From NCBI GenBank assembly GCA_002709005.1, contig PAPH01000024.1, positions 1-57,361 on the forward strand: a stretch of DNA of 57,361 nt, given 5' to 3'. The notes under the pieces are model-generated. The model made no database searches, was not told the DNA's origin, and was given only the letters and a program-made list of their open reading frames with translations. The number at the start of each line of letters is the position of its first letter. Position 1 is the first letter of the stretch. The position numbers and the translations under genes are program-made. The DNA is from Hyphomicrobiales bacterium. Its GTDB lineage: Bacteria; Pseudomonadota; Alphaproteobacteria; Rhizobiales; Rhizobiaceae. Positions 35,555-45,882 of this stretch are shown here, piece by piece.

Positions 35555-36154
35555 ATGAGTGTTTTGCTGGCCCTCAGCCGGGCCATAGACCGTGTCAACG
35601 AATTCATCGGCCGCAACGTCGCCTGGCTCATCCTGGCCTCGGTCCTCATCTCCGCCGGCAACGCCATCTTCCGCAAGGCTTTCGACATGTCGTCGAATGC
35701 CTGGCTCGAGGTGCAATGGTATCTCTACGGCACCGCCTTCCTGCTCGCCGCCGCCTATACGCTCAAGCGCAACGAGCATGTCCGCATCGACTTCATCTCC
35801 AATATGCTCACCAAGAGGACGCGCGACTGGATCGACCTGATCTGCCACCTCTTCTTCCTCATGCCCTTCGCGGTGCTGATCTTCTGGCTGTCGCTGCCCT
35901 GGGTCTACAAATCGATCAATTCCGGCGAAGTCTCCGCCAATGCCGGCGGCCTGATCCTCTGGCCGGCCAAGATCATGGTCACGATCGGCTTCGCGCTGCT
36001 GATCCTCCAGACCGTCTCGGAGATCATCAAGCGCTACGCCATCATCATCGGCCGCATTCCAGATGAGACGGAAATCCATGAGCTGCCGCCGGAGGTCGAG
36101 GAGATGATCGCCGGCTCCAGCCGTGGCGACGTCAAAGCGGAGACGGGCAAATGA
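35555..36154 (+). CDS. dctQ: TRAP transporter small permease
   Basis: A 199-residue DctQ-type subunit with four membrane helices (NVAWLILASVLISAGNAIF, WYLYGTAFLLAAAYTL, ICHLFFLMPFAVLIFWLSL, IMVTIGFALLILQTVSEII). The family pattern SNAWLEVQWYLYG and RNEHVRIDF is present. The start is fixed by AAAGGGAGGA. It overlaps dctM by four bases. With DctM and a periplasmic binding protein it forms a sodium-coupled importer of organic acids. Confidence 0.94.
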   Translation: MSVLLALSRAIDRVNEFIGRNVAWLILASVLISAGNAIFRKAFDMSSNAWLEVQWYLYGTAFLLAAAYTLKRNEHVRIDFISNMLTKRTRDWIDLICHLFFLMPFAVLIFWLSLPWVYKSINSGEVSANAGGLILWPAKIMVTIGFALLILQTVSEIIKRYAIIIGRIPDETEIHELPPEVEEMIAGSSRGDVKAETGK

Positions 36155-38016
36155 TGGATCTGATCGCCGAAAACCTCGCCCCGATCATGTTCGTCTCCGT
36201 GATGGGCATGCTGCTTCTTGGCTACCCGGTCGCCTTCACGCTTGCCGCCGGCGGTCTTTTCTATTTCGTCATCGGCGTGGAGGTGTCGCATCTTTCTTCC
36301 GAAATCCGGTTGTTCTGGCCGCTGCTCCAGGCCCATCCGGAGCGCATCTACGGGATCATGTACAATGATACGCTGCTGGCGATCCCGTTCTTCACCTTCA
36401 TGGGGCTGATCCTGGAACGATCGCGGATGGCGGAAGACCTGCTCGACACGATCGGTCAGCTTTTCGGCCCGATCCGCGGCGGTCTTGCCTATGCCGTCAT
36501 TCTCGTCGGCGCGCTGCTTGCCGCCACCACCGGCGTCGTCGCCGCATCGGTGATCGCCATGGGCCTGATCTCGCTGCCGATCATGGCGCGGTACGGCTAC
36601 AACCAGTCGGTGGCGACCGGCACCATCGCCGCCTCCGGCACGCTGGCGCAGATCGTGCCGCCGTCCCTCGTTCTCATCGTCATGGCCGATCAGCTCGGCC
36701 GCTCGGTGGGCGACATGTATATCGGCGCGCTCTACCCAGCGCTGATCATCATCGCGGTCTATTGCGGCTACATCCTGCTTCTCACCCTGTTCAAGCCACA
36801 TTGGGTGCCGGCATTGCCCATTGAGGCCCGCACCCTCGGCAGCGGCGTGACATCGCTGATCGTCATCATTGCCGCCGCGATCGCGCTGCATTTCATCGCC
36901 TATGAGTTTATCTTCAGTTCGCTGCGGTACGAGACCCGTTTCGTCTGGTCCGCGGTACTGGCAGCCGGAACGGCACTCAGCATCAGTCTGGCGAACCGGA
37001 AGTTCGGCTGGGGGCTGATGTCGCGCCTCGCCGAAGAGGTCGTGATCGTCCTCATTCCGCCGCTTGCCCTGATCTTCCTCGTGCTCGGCACCATCTTTCT
37101 CGGCATCGCCACGCCGACAGAGGGGGGCGCGATGGGCGCGGTGGGCGCACTGGTGCTTGCGCTCATCAAGCGGCGGCTGGACCTGCAGACCGTCAAGCAG
37201 GCGCTCGATTCGACGACACGGTTGTCGGCCTTCGTCATGTTCATCCTGATCGGTGCCCGCGTCTTTGGCCTGACCTTCTACGGCATCAACGGCAATGTCT
37301 GGATCGAGGAATTGCTGCTGGCGCTGCCGGGCGGTGAATTCGGCTTCCTGCTTGTCGTCACCATCATCGTCTTCATTCTCGGCTGCTTCCTCGACTTCTT
37401 CGAGATCGCCTTCATCATGGTGCCGTTGCTCGCGCCCGTCGCCGAGAAACTCGGCATCGACCTCATCTGGTTCGGTATCATTCTCGGCATCAACCTCCAG
37501 ACGTCGTTCCTGACGCCGCCCTTCGGCTTCTCGCTGTTTTATCTCAGATCGATCGCGCCCGCCAAGGAATGGACGGATACGGCCACCGGCCGGATGTTGC
37601 CGGGCATCAAGACCACGGCGATCTACAAGGGGGCGCTGCCCTTCATCATCCTGCAGTTCCTCATGATCCTGCTGGTCATCCTCTTCCCCGGCCTCGTCAT
37701 GCATTACAAGGACGAGCACACCGGCATCGATCCGGCCGATGTCGAGATCCAGCTTCCCGGCTTCGGAGGTGAAAGCGGTGGCATGGGCTTCTCGCCCTTC
37801 GGCGCGCCCTCCGACAGCGGTTCTGGTTCCGGTTCCGGCGGAACCGGCGGCGCCGGAGGGTTCTCGCTGCCAACGATGGAGGGATTGCCCGGCGCGCCCG
37901 ACATGGGCGGTTCGGCAACCGGAGAGAGTGGCGCAGAGGATGACGGCGCAGCCAACGAGGATCCGCCCCCAGCCGCGCCCTCGATGGACCTGAGCGCCCC
38001 GCCGTCCTTCGATTGA
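36151..38016 (+). CDS. dctM: TRAP transporter large permease with Gly/Ser tail
   Basis: The main transport subunit, 621 residues, with many membrane helices and family motifs such as YPVAFTLAAGGLFYF, ATGTIAASGTLAQIVPPSL and LQTSFLTPPFGFSLFYLRS. It is of the long DctM class found with TakP-like binding proteins. From about residue 516 there is a C-terminal tail of roughly 105 residues rich in Gly, Ser, Pro and Asp (for example SGSGSGSGGTGGAGG), outside the transport domain. The tail looks disordered. No dctP gene follows directly: the binding proteins lie 1.5 kb away on the other strand. Confidence 0.92.
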   Translation: MMDLIAENLAPIMFVSVMGMLLLGYPVAFTLAAGGLFYFVIGVEVSHLSSEIRLFWPLLQAHPERIYGIMYNDTLLAIPFFTFMGLILERSRMAEDLLDTIGQLFGPIRGGLAYAVILVGALLAATTGVVAASVIAMGLISLPIMARYGYNQSVATGTIAASGTLAQIVPPSLVLIVMADQLGRSVGDMYIGALYPALIIIAVYCGYILLLTLFKPHWVPALPIEARTLGSGVTSLIVIIAAAIALHFIAYEFIFSSLRYETRFVWSAVLAAGTALSISLANRKFGWGLMSRLAEEVVIVLIPPLALIFLVLGTIFLGIATPTEGGAMGAVGALVLALIKRRLDLQTVKQALDSTTRLSAFVMFILIGARVFGLTFYGINGNVWIEELLLALPGGEFGFLLVVTIIVFILGCFLDFFEIAFIMVPLLAPVAEKLGIDLIWFGIILGINLQTSFLTPPFGFSLFYLRSIAPAKEWTDTATGRMLPGIKTTAIYKGALPFIILQFLMILLVILFPGLVMHYKDEHTGIDPADVEIQLPGFGGESGGMGFSPFGAPSDSGSGSGSGGTGGAGGFSLPTMEGLPGAPDMGGSATGESGAEDDGAANEDPPPAAPSMDLSAPPSFD

Positions 38017-38100
38017 TCCGCACTCAGGAACGAGCAGCCCGGAGAGGCTGGCCGCATGCCAACCGGCCTCTCCCATTTCCCGCGACTGGAGTTCGCTGCC

Positions 38101-38457
38101 ATGGTAACCGTCAAACGCATCGTCCCGAACATCGCGGCTTCGTCACTCGATGAGCTGGGCGAATTCTACCGCCACCTCTTCAATATCGAGGCCATCATGG
38201 ATCATGGATGGATCGTGACGCTTGCCTCCCAGGAGAGTGCTCGCGTACAGCTCAGCCTCGCGACGGAGGGTGGTTCGGGCACACCGGTGCCCGATCTCTC
38301 GATCGAGGTGGACAACGTGGACACAGTCTACGAACGAGCCAAAGGATTGGGTTGCGAGATTGTCTATCCTCTGACAGAGGAGCCCTGGGGTGTGCGCCGC
38401 TTCTTCATCGAGGATCCAGCGGGCAAGCTCATCAACGTGTTGAGCCACGACGCCTAG
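38101..38457 (+). CDS. VOC (glyoxalase-fold) family protein
   Basis: A 118-residue one-module vicinal-oxygen-chelate protein: VPNIAASSLDELGEFYRHLFN at the start, LSIEVDNVDTVYERAKGLG in the middle and RRFFIEDPAGKLINVLSH at the end, the last with the usual metal-ligand glutamate position. Such proteins include antibiotic-binding and small-molecule lyase members; function here is unknown. The start at 38101 was preferred to ATG 38056. Its TAG stop lies in a CTAG shared with the opposite stop of the next gene. Confidence 0.82.
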   Translation: MVTVKRIVPNIAASSLDELGEFYRHLFNIEAIMDHGWIVTLASQESARVQLSLATEGGSGTPVPDLSIEVDNVDTVYERAKGLGCEIVYPLTEEPWGVRRFFIEDPAGKLINVLSHDA

Positions 38458-39461
38458 CCGGCCTCCGAAAAATCGAGGATCGGCTTGCGTGCGCCCCGCT
38501 TGCCGACTTCCGCGAGCGCCCTCCGCCACTCCGTGAACCGATGGATGTGGACTTCCGGCAAGGTCATTGTTCTCAACAACGGCCAGAGATCGTCGAAGGA
38601 TGCCGCCCAGTCGCGATCCGGAAGATGGGCGAGATGATCGCGCAGATGAAACCGCTTGAATGCCGCGCGGAGGTCTGGCGGCGCGACGACCGGCTCGCCG
38701 CTGAGGAGGCCATAGCCAACAAAACTCGCCCCCTCTCCCATCATACCGAGGATCCGGGACGCGACCGGCCCTCCGATCGCATCGAAGGTGACGTCCGCCT
38801 GCCGCGCGGCGCGGTCGATCCGGACCTGGTCCGTCAGCGGGACCGGCTCTATCCCCAGCGCCTTCAACCGGGCGATACGGTTCTCCGACCGGTGGAGGCC
38901 GATGACCCGTTCGGCGCCCTGCCGCAACGCCCAGAATCCCAGATAGTCGGCGCAGCTCGAACCGGCGCCGCTCAGAAGCACTGTCCTGCCCTTCACCGGC
39001 CAGAGCCTCAGCATGATGAGCGCCGCAAGCGGATTGATGTAGCCGCGGGCCGCGAGCACGTCCGGCACGTCGTCGGGCACAGGGACGGCGTGCCGCGCAT
39101 TGCACTCGACGAGGGTCTGCCAGGTGCCTTCCCCGTGCAGCGGCAGCACGCGACGGCCGATGAGAGACGAACCTCCCGCCCCCGCGGCAATGACCCTCCC
39201 CACCCCCTCATAGCCGGCGATCGCCGGAAGCCGGATGCGGTGGGCATAGGCACCTGTCATCGGAATGAGGTCGGACGGGTTGACCGGGACGAGCGACATC
39301 GCGACCCGCAGCCGGCCCGCACCGAGCTCGGCAACCGGGAGCTCTCTCATACGAAGCACCTCGGGCGGAGCCCCGAAGGTCTCGTAGACGAAGGCGAGCC
39401 GGGTGTCAGGGGATGCCGCTGGCGAGACCATGGTGTCTGCTAGCCCGCGCGACGCGGGCAT
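38454..39461 (-). CDS. Zinc-independent alcohol dehydrogenase/quinone reductase-like
   Basis: A 335-residue medium-chain dehydrogenase/reductase related to 2-enoyl thioester and quinone reductases. Family features are VPVNPSDLIPMTGAY, GYEGVGRVIAAG near the substrate site and a Rossmann region with LLSGAGSSCADYLGFWAL. The cysteine and histidine zinc ligands of true alcohol dehydrogenases are absent. ATG 39461 gives 335 residues; ATG 39431 is an alternative. Substrate unknown. Confidence 0.82.
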   Translation of the reverse strand: MPASRGLADTMVSPAASPDTRLAFVYETFGAPPEVLRMRELPVAELGAGRLRVAMSLVPVNPSDLIPMTGAYAHRIRLPAIAGYEGVGRVIAAGAGGSSLIGRRVLPLHGEGTWQTLVECNARHAVPVPDDVPDVLAARGYINPLAALIMLRLWPVKGRTVLLSGAGSSCADYLGFWALRQGAERVIGLHRSENRIARLKALGIEPVPLTDQVRIDRAARQADVTFDAIGGPVASRILGMMGEGASFVGYGLLSGEPVVAPPDLRAAFKRFHLRDHLAHLPDRDWAASFDDLWPLLRTMTLPEVHIHRFTEWRRALAEVGKRGARKPILDFSEAG

Positions 39462-39473
39462 TCAATAGCCAGG

Positions 39474-39504
39474 AAAAAACCCCGGAACGATGAACGCTCC
39501 GGGG
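39474..39504 (-). terminator. Terminator after first dctP
   Basis: On the minus strand CCCCGGA (39504-39498) pairs with TCCGGGG (39486-39480), loop of 11, followed by six T. It lies about 30 bases past the dctP stop and is a clear Rho-independent terminator. Confidence 0.85.
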
Positions 39505-39532
39505 CTTTGTCTTTTGCTCTCGCTGACGCCGA

Positions 39533-40657
<1,125 letters not shown>

Positions 40658-40765
40658 TCATTCTTCCGCACGCGGGGGATGTCGAACCAACGCGCCGGTC
40701 TAGGCGACCTAAGCAGGTCATAACGCCTGTTTCAAGATAAAAGGAACAGCGAAAGCACGCAATAA

Positions 40766-40779
40766 TTGATACATATCAA
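40766..40779 (-). promoter_or_regulatory. FNR/FixK anaerobox upstream of dctP copy 1
   Basis: TTGATACATATCAA is a perfect TTGAT-N4-ATCAA dyad, the consensus bound by FNR, FnrN and FixK. Its centre is 133 bases before the dctP start. A TATCTT hexamer on the minus strand about 34-39 bases downstream of the centre could be the -10 of a class II promoter. Confidence 0.6.
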
Positions 40780-40840
40780 AATGTTAGGATGAGTTAACAG
40801 ACCAGTCGGAACAATCCCGACCAGCGGCTCTGCGCGATAC

Positions 40841-40872
40841 AACCAAAACGGCCGGATCGTGAGACCCGGCCG
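40841..40872 (-). terminator. Terminator after second dctP
   Basis: CGGCCGG (40849-40855) and CCGGCCG (40866-40872) form a 7-base stem followed on the minus strand by TTTTGGTT. It lies 29 bases after the stop of the second binding protein and separates the two units. Confidence 0.65.
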
Positions 40873-40900
40873 GTGGCTCGAAAGTCCGTGAGTGCGCCTG

Positions 40901-42313
<1,413 letters not shown>

Positions 42314-43081
42314 ATGGAAAACGGTATCGTCGTCATCCCCGCCGACATCAGGGAGTTCGATGGCTATGTCTGGCACGCCTCCCCCACCCAATACGTGAAC
42401 GCGGCAATCAAGGGCTCACACGTCCAGCCGCTTATCGTACCGGCTCTGGAAGAGGGCTTCGACGCCGACCGCGTGCTTGATAGGGTGGACGGCGTACTCG
42501 TCAGCGGGTCGCGCACCAATGTCCATCCCAGCCTTTACGGCACTGAGCCGACCGAAAGCCATGGGCCCTTCGACCCGGCGCGTGACGCCACCAGCCTGCC
42601 GCTGATCACCCGCGCCATCGAGCGCGGCATTCCGCTGCTCGCCATCTGCCGCGGCATTCAGGAACTCAACGTCGCCCTCGGCGGCACGCTGGCGACCGAG
42701 ATCCAGGATCTCCCGGGGCGCATCGACCACCGCAAGCCCGACGATCCGGATCGCGACAAGGCCTTCGCCATCCGCCATTCGATCAAGGTCGCGCAGGGAG
42801 GTTGCCTCGCGGCTATTCTCGGAAGCGAGGAGCCGCGTGTGAATTCACTTCACCGTCAGGCGATTTCCGATCTCGCTCCGCGCCTCGCGGTCGAGGCCGA
42901 AGCCGAGGACGGCACGGTCGAGGCCGTCAGCGTCATTGATGCGCCGGGCTTCGCGGTTGGCGTCCAGTGGCATCCTGAATACTGGGTCGGCTCGGACAGC
43001 ATCTCGAACCGCATCTTCGCCGCCTTCGGCGAGGCGGTCCGCACCTACCGCGATCGGAATACCCGCCAAGCCGCCGAATAA
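42314..43081 (+). CDS. Gamma-glutamyl-GABA hydrolase-like class I amidotransferase
   Basis: A 255-residue peptidase C26-type protein, related to PuuD, which hydrolyses gamma-glutamyl-gamma-aminobutyrate in putrescine degradation. The nucleophile cysteine is in LLAICRGIQELN, the histidine in GVQWHPEYWVGSD and the glutamate two residues later. VSGSRTNVHPSLYG is the first oxyanion region. AGGAAGG lies before the ATG. It stands alone, convergent with the dehydrogenase gene; a role in polyamine catabolism is possible but not shown by neighbours. Confidence 0.88.
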   Translation: MENGIVVIPADIREFDGYVWHASPTQYVNAAIKGSHVQPLIVPALEEGFDADRVLDRVDGVLVSGSRTNVHPSLYGTEPTESHGPFDPARDATSLPLITRAIERGIPLLAICRGIQELNVALGGTLATEIQDLPGRIDHRKPDDPDRDKAFAIRHSIKVAQGGCLAAILGSEEPRVNSLHRQAISDLAPRLAVEAEAEDGTVEAVSVIDAPGFAVGVQWHPEYWVGSDSISNRIFAAFGEAVRTYRDRNTRQAAE

Positions 43082-43088
43082 CGCCGGA

Positions 43089-44069
43089 TCAGTCGTCGTC
43101 GCGGTTCAGCGAGCGCGTTTCGGGGACCGGCGTCAGCGCGGGCTTTCCGGAGAGCCATGCGGAGAGATTGTCGACGACGAGGTCGGCCATCCGGTTGCGC
43201 GTGGCAATGGACGCCGAGGCGACATGTGGCAGCAGGCAGGCATTCGGCAAGTCGAGCAGAGCCTGCGGTATGTTCGGTTCGTCGGCGAAGACGTCGAGCC
43301 CGGCCGCGGCGATCGTTCCATCGGAGAGCGCCTCAATCAGTGCAGGCTCGTCAACGGTCGAACCACGACCGACATTGATGAAGACACCGTTCGGACCGAG
43401 CGCCTTGAAGATCTCCCCATCGATCACGCCTTCGGTTCCTTCGCCGCCGGGCACCACGCAGATGAGGAGATCGACCGCCTCCGCAAGGTCCTTCAGGCTC
43501 TTCTCGTAACGGTAGGGATAGCTGATGTCCTGGCGCTGCGAGCGGTTGTGGTAGCGGATGGGAATATCGAACCCGTCAAGCCGCCGGGCGATTGCGAGGC
43601 CAATGCGCCCGAGACCGAAGATGCCGGCGGTGCGGCCGCGCAGCGTCAGCGGCGTCAGCGGGTAGTTGCCCTCTCTTTTCCACTTGCCGGTTCGCAGATG
43701 CGCCTCCGCCTTCGGAAATTCCCGAAGCGTATTGAGTATGAGCCCGATCGTCGTATCGGCTACTTCGTCGGTCAGCACATCCGGCGTGTTGGTGACCATC
43801 ACCCCGCGCAGCGCCGCATGAACCGCGTCGATACCGTCATAGCCGACGCCGAAATTGGTGATGATCGAGAGATTGTCGAAAGCGTTGATGAAATCGCGGT
43901 CGATGCGGGTCATCGAGGCGATCGCCTCGATCCGCTCCTTCTTCTCATCGGGCACCAGCGCGGCATCCGCCCGCTCGATCGACAGGCACTCGAACTCGGT
44001 TTCCAGCCTTTCGCGCACACGCGCGCTTATCGATCCCGGAATCAGGACCAGCGGCTTTTCAGTCTGCAT
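43089..44069 (-). CDS. D-2-hydroxyacid dehydrogenase (GHRA/GHRB-like)
   Basis: A 326-residue member of the D-isomer 2-hydroxyacid dehydrogenases. The cofactor motif is AGIFGLGRIGLAIARRL, followed by HNRSQR in place of the acidic residue of NAD enzymes, which suggests NADPH preference. The substrate arginine lies in FINVGRGSTVDEPAL, the glutamate in FADEPNIPQ and the histidine in LLPHVASAS. Likely substrates are glyoxylate or hydroxypyruvate. It follows the LacI gene by 4 bases and probably shares its transcript. Confidence 0.9.
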   Translation of the reverse strand: MQTEKPLVLIPGSISARVRERLETEFECLSIERADAALVPDEKKERIEAIASMTRIDRDFINAFDNLSIITNFGVGYDGIDAVHAALRGVMVTNTPDVLTDEVADTTIGLILNTLREFPKAEAHLRTGKWKREGNYPLTPLTLRGRTAGIFGLGRIGLAIARRLDGFDIPIRYHNRSQRQDISYPYRYEKSLKDLAEAVDLLICVVPGGEGTEGVIDGEIFKALGPNGVFINVGRGSTVDEPALIEALSDGTIAAAGLDVFADEPNIPQALLDLPNACLLPHVASASIATRNRMADLVVDNLSAWLSGKPALTPVPETRSLNRDDD

Positions 44070-44073
44070 TCTC

Positions 44074-45093
44074 TCACCCCTTTCTCAGCGGCGCGGTGGA
44101 TTGCCGGATCCGCATCTCCGGCTTGACGAGATGAAGCCCATCGGCCGCACTCGAGCCGTTGAGCTTGTCGAGAAGGGCGCGCGCCGCCGACCGGCCGACA
44201 TCGGCCTGACCGTTCCACACCGTGGTCAGCGCCGGAGTGGCAATTGCGGCTTCCTCGAGATCGTCGTAGCCGGTAACCGAAATGTCGGTTCCGACGGTCA
44301 GCCCGGCGCGGGAGATTCCGTTCATCAATCCGATGGCGACGAGATCGTTCCAGCACACGGCAGCCGTCGGCTTCTGCGGCATCGACAGAAAATTCACCGC
44401 CGCCTCGAAGCCGCCCTGCTTGGTGCGCGGCCCGGGAATGCGCAGCCCCGGATCGACCTCGATGCCGGCCTTCCGGAGCGCGTCCACATAGCCCTTGTAG
44501 CGTTCGCGACCGGTCGATGTCTGGTCCGTTCCGCCGATCATGGCGATGTTGCGATGGCCGAGGCTGATCAGGTGGTTCGTTGCGAGCGCGATCCCGTAGG
44601 CGTCGTCGCCGCGGAAGGTGGGCACGTCGGCGCCGGCGACTTGCCGGGCAATCAGGATCGCCGGCATGCCGTTGTCCTCGGCGAGCTTGATGTCGTTGAC
44701 CGGGGTGCCGATCGCCGGCGACATGATCACCCCGTCACCGCCGAGCTGCAGCAGCGTCTCGATGAAATTGCGCTGCTTGTCGACCGAATCGTAGTGGTTG
44801 GAAAGGATGAATGTCTGCCGGCTGCGGTCGAGTTCGGTTTCGATGGCGCGCAGGATTTCGGCGTAGAACGGGTTCATGATGTCGTGCACCACCACGCCGA
44901 TGATCCCCGACCGCGATGTCCGGAGGCTCGCCGCCCGGCGATTGTAGATGTAGCCGAGCTCGATCGCCTTGTCCTTGATCCGGTCCCGGGTGCTGTCCGC
45001 CACCAGCGGACTGTCCCTGAGCGCCAGCGATACGGTGGCGGTCGACAGCCCCAGCTCCTCCGCGATCGTCGAGAGTTTTACCTTCTGTGCCAA
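44074..45093 (-). CDS. LacI-family transcriptional regulator
   Basis: A 339-residue repressor: the N-terminal helix-turn-helix and hinge (LSTIAEELGLSTATVSLAL), then a periplasmic-binding-protein-like effector domain (RSGIIGVVVHDIMNPFYAEI). It precedes the 2-hydroxyacid dehydrogenase gene by 4 bases, so it probably controls that gene and itself, with a sugar acid or related ligand as effector. The ligand cannot be read. A near-palindrome at 45141-45156 is a candidate operator. Confidence 0.94.
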   Translation of the reverse strand: MAQKVKLSTIAEELGLSTATVSLALRDSPLVADSTRDRIKDKAIELGYIYNRRAASLRTSRSGIIGVVVHDIMNPFYAEILRAIETELDRSRQTFILSNHYDSVDKQRNFIETLLQLGGDGVIMSPAIGTPVNDIKLAEDNGMPAILIARQVAGADVPTFRGDDAYGIALATNHLISLGHRNIAMIGGTDQTSTGRERYKGYVDALRKAGIEVDPGLRIPGPRTKQGGFEAAVNFLSMPQKPTAAVCWNDLVAIGLMNGISRAGLTVGTDISVTGYDDLEEAAIATPALTTVWNGQADVGRSAARALLDKLNGSSAADGLHLVKPEMRIRQSTAPLRKG

Positions 45094-45140
45094 ATGCCGA
45101 CCTCTCCCCGTCTCCGGACCGCCCTGACCGGATTCAACAA

Positions 45141-45156
45141 TTTAAACATGTCTAAA
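45141..45156. promoter_or_regulatory. Candidate operator upstream of lacI
   Basis: TTTAAACATGTCTAAA is a near-perfect palindrome around CATG, 48 bases before the LacI start and in the gap before the MarR gene. AT-rich sequence surrounds it in an otherwise GC-rich region. It could be an autoregulatory site of the LacI-type protein. Confidence 0.35.
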
Positions 45157-45199
45157 AGCTTGAAACGGGAGAGGCAACGCCGCAATTGGCGGGCGGGCG

Positions 45200-45727
45200 T
45201 TATTCGGCGGCGTCGGGGAGCGCGTCGAGTGAGAGTTTCGCCTTCTTGCCGGACGGCCGCTTCTGCTTCTTCTCCGGCTCTCCGAGATTGGCTTCGATCG
45301 CCGACAAGGTGGCGAGCAACTGCTTGACCTCCTTGCTCTTGAGACCGCTGACGGCCTGCTTCTCGGTATCCTTCTGGGCGCGGCCGATCGCCTTGATCTT
45401 CTCTCGGCCAAGATTGGTAAGATAGACGAGCGACATCCGGCCGTCGTCGGGCGACCCTTCCCGACGCACCAGGCCTTGCGCGGCGAGGCGAGAAATCGTC
45501 TTGGTAATCGTCGGGGCTTTGACGCCAAGTGCTGCGGCAATCGCGCCGGGCGGCTGCCCATCCTGCCGGTCGAGTTCCTGCATCAGCACGTCCTGGCCGG
45601 CATAGAGCCCGACATCGAGCAGGTTGCGGCTGAGTGCGGTGCGCGCCGAACGGGCGACCTGGCTGACGGCGGCCAGCAGCTCTCCCTCGATTTTCGCCTT
45701 CGCCTTGTTCTTTTTCTTCCCCGACAT
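45200..45727 (-). CDS. MarR-family winged-helix regulator
   Basis: A 175-residue MarR-like protein. The recognition helix region is LGVKAPTITKTISRLAAQGL, followed by the wing REGSPDDGRMSLVYLT. Both ends are unusual: a Lys-rich start (SGKKKNKAKAKIEGEL) and a Lys-rich C-terminal tail (EKKQKRPSGKKAKLSLD). ATG 45727 follows GGGAG and was chosen over 45763. It is divergent from the metal GTPase gene and might regulate it. Confidence 0.88.
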   Translation of the reverse strand: MSGKKKNKAKAKIEGELLAAVSQVARSARTALSRNLLDVGLYAGQDVLMQELDRQDGQPPGAIAAALGVKAPTITKTISRLAAQGLVRREGSPDDGRMSLVYLTNLGREKIKAIGRAQKDTEKQAVSGLKSKEVKQLLATLSAIEANLGEPEKKQKRPSGKKAKLSLDALPDAAE

Positions 45728-45882
45728 GCGACGTCTCCCGGTCGTTTGATTTGCCGCGTCCATGCGCGCCCGGCTTCTCTCTCACCGGGAACATACAATT
45801 TCATGCGGTCGGCGAGGTAGCGAAATGCCACGCGGCACATTATATGGGAAATACGAAAGTTCCCTGACAATCGAGGCATCCC

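Noticed and set aside
36034..38076. 680-codon frame opposite dctM, very rich in Asp, Glu, Arg and His
   Set aside because: Its composition is what antisense of hydrophobic codons gives; no start signal.
45728..45882. Zur box expected upstream of the metal GTPase
   Set aside because: No dyad resembling the alphaproteobacterial Zur consensus; ATTATATGGGAAATA is not palindromic.
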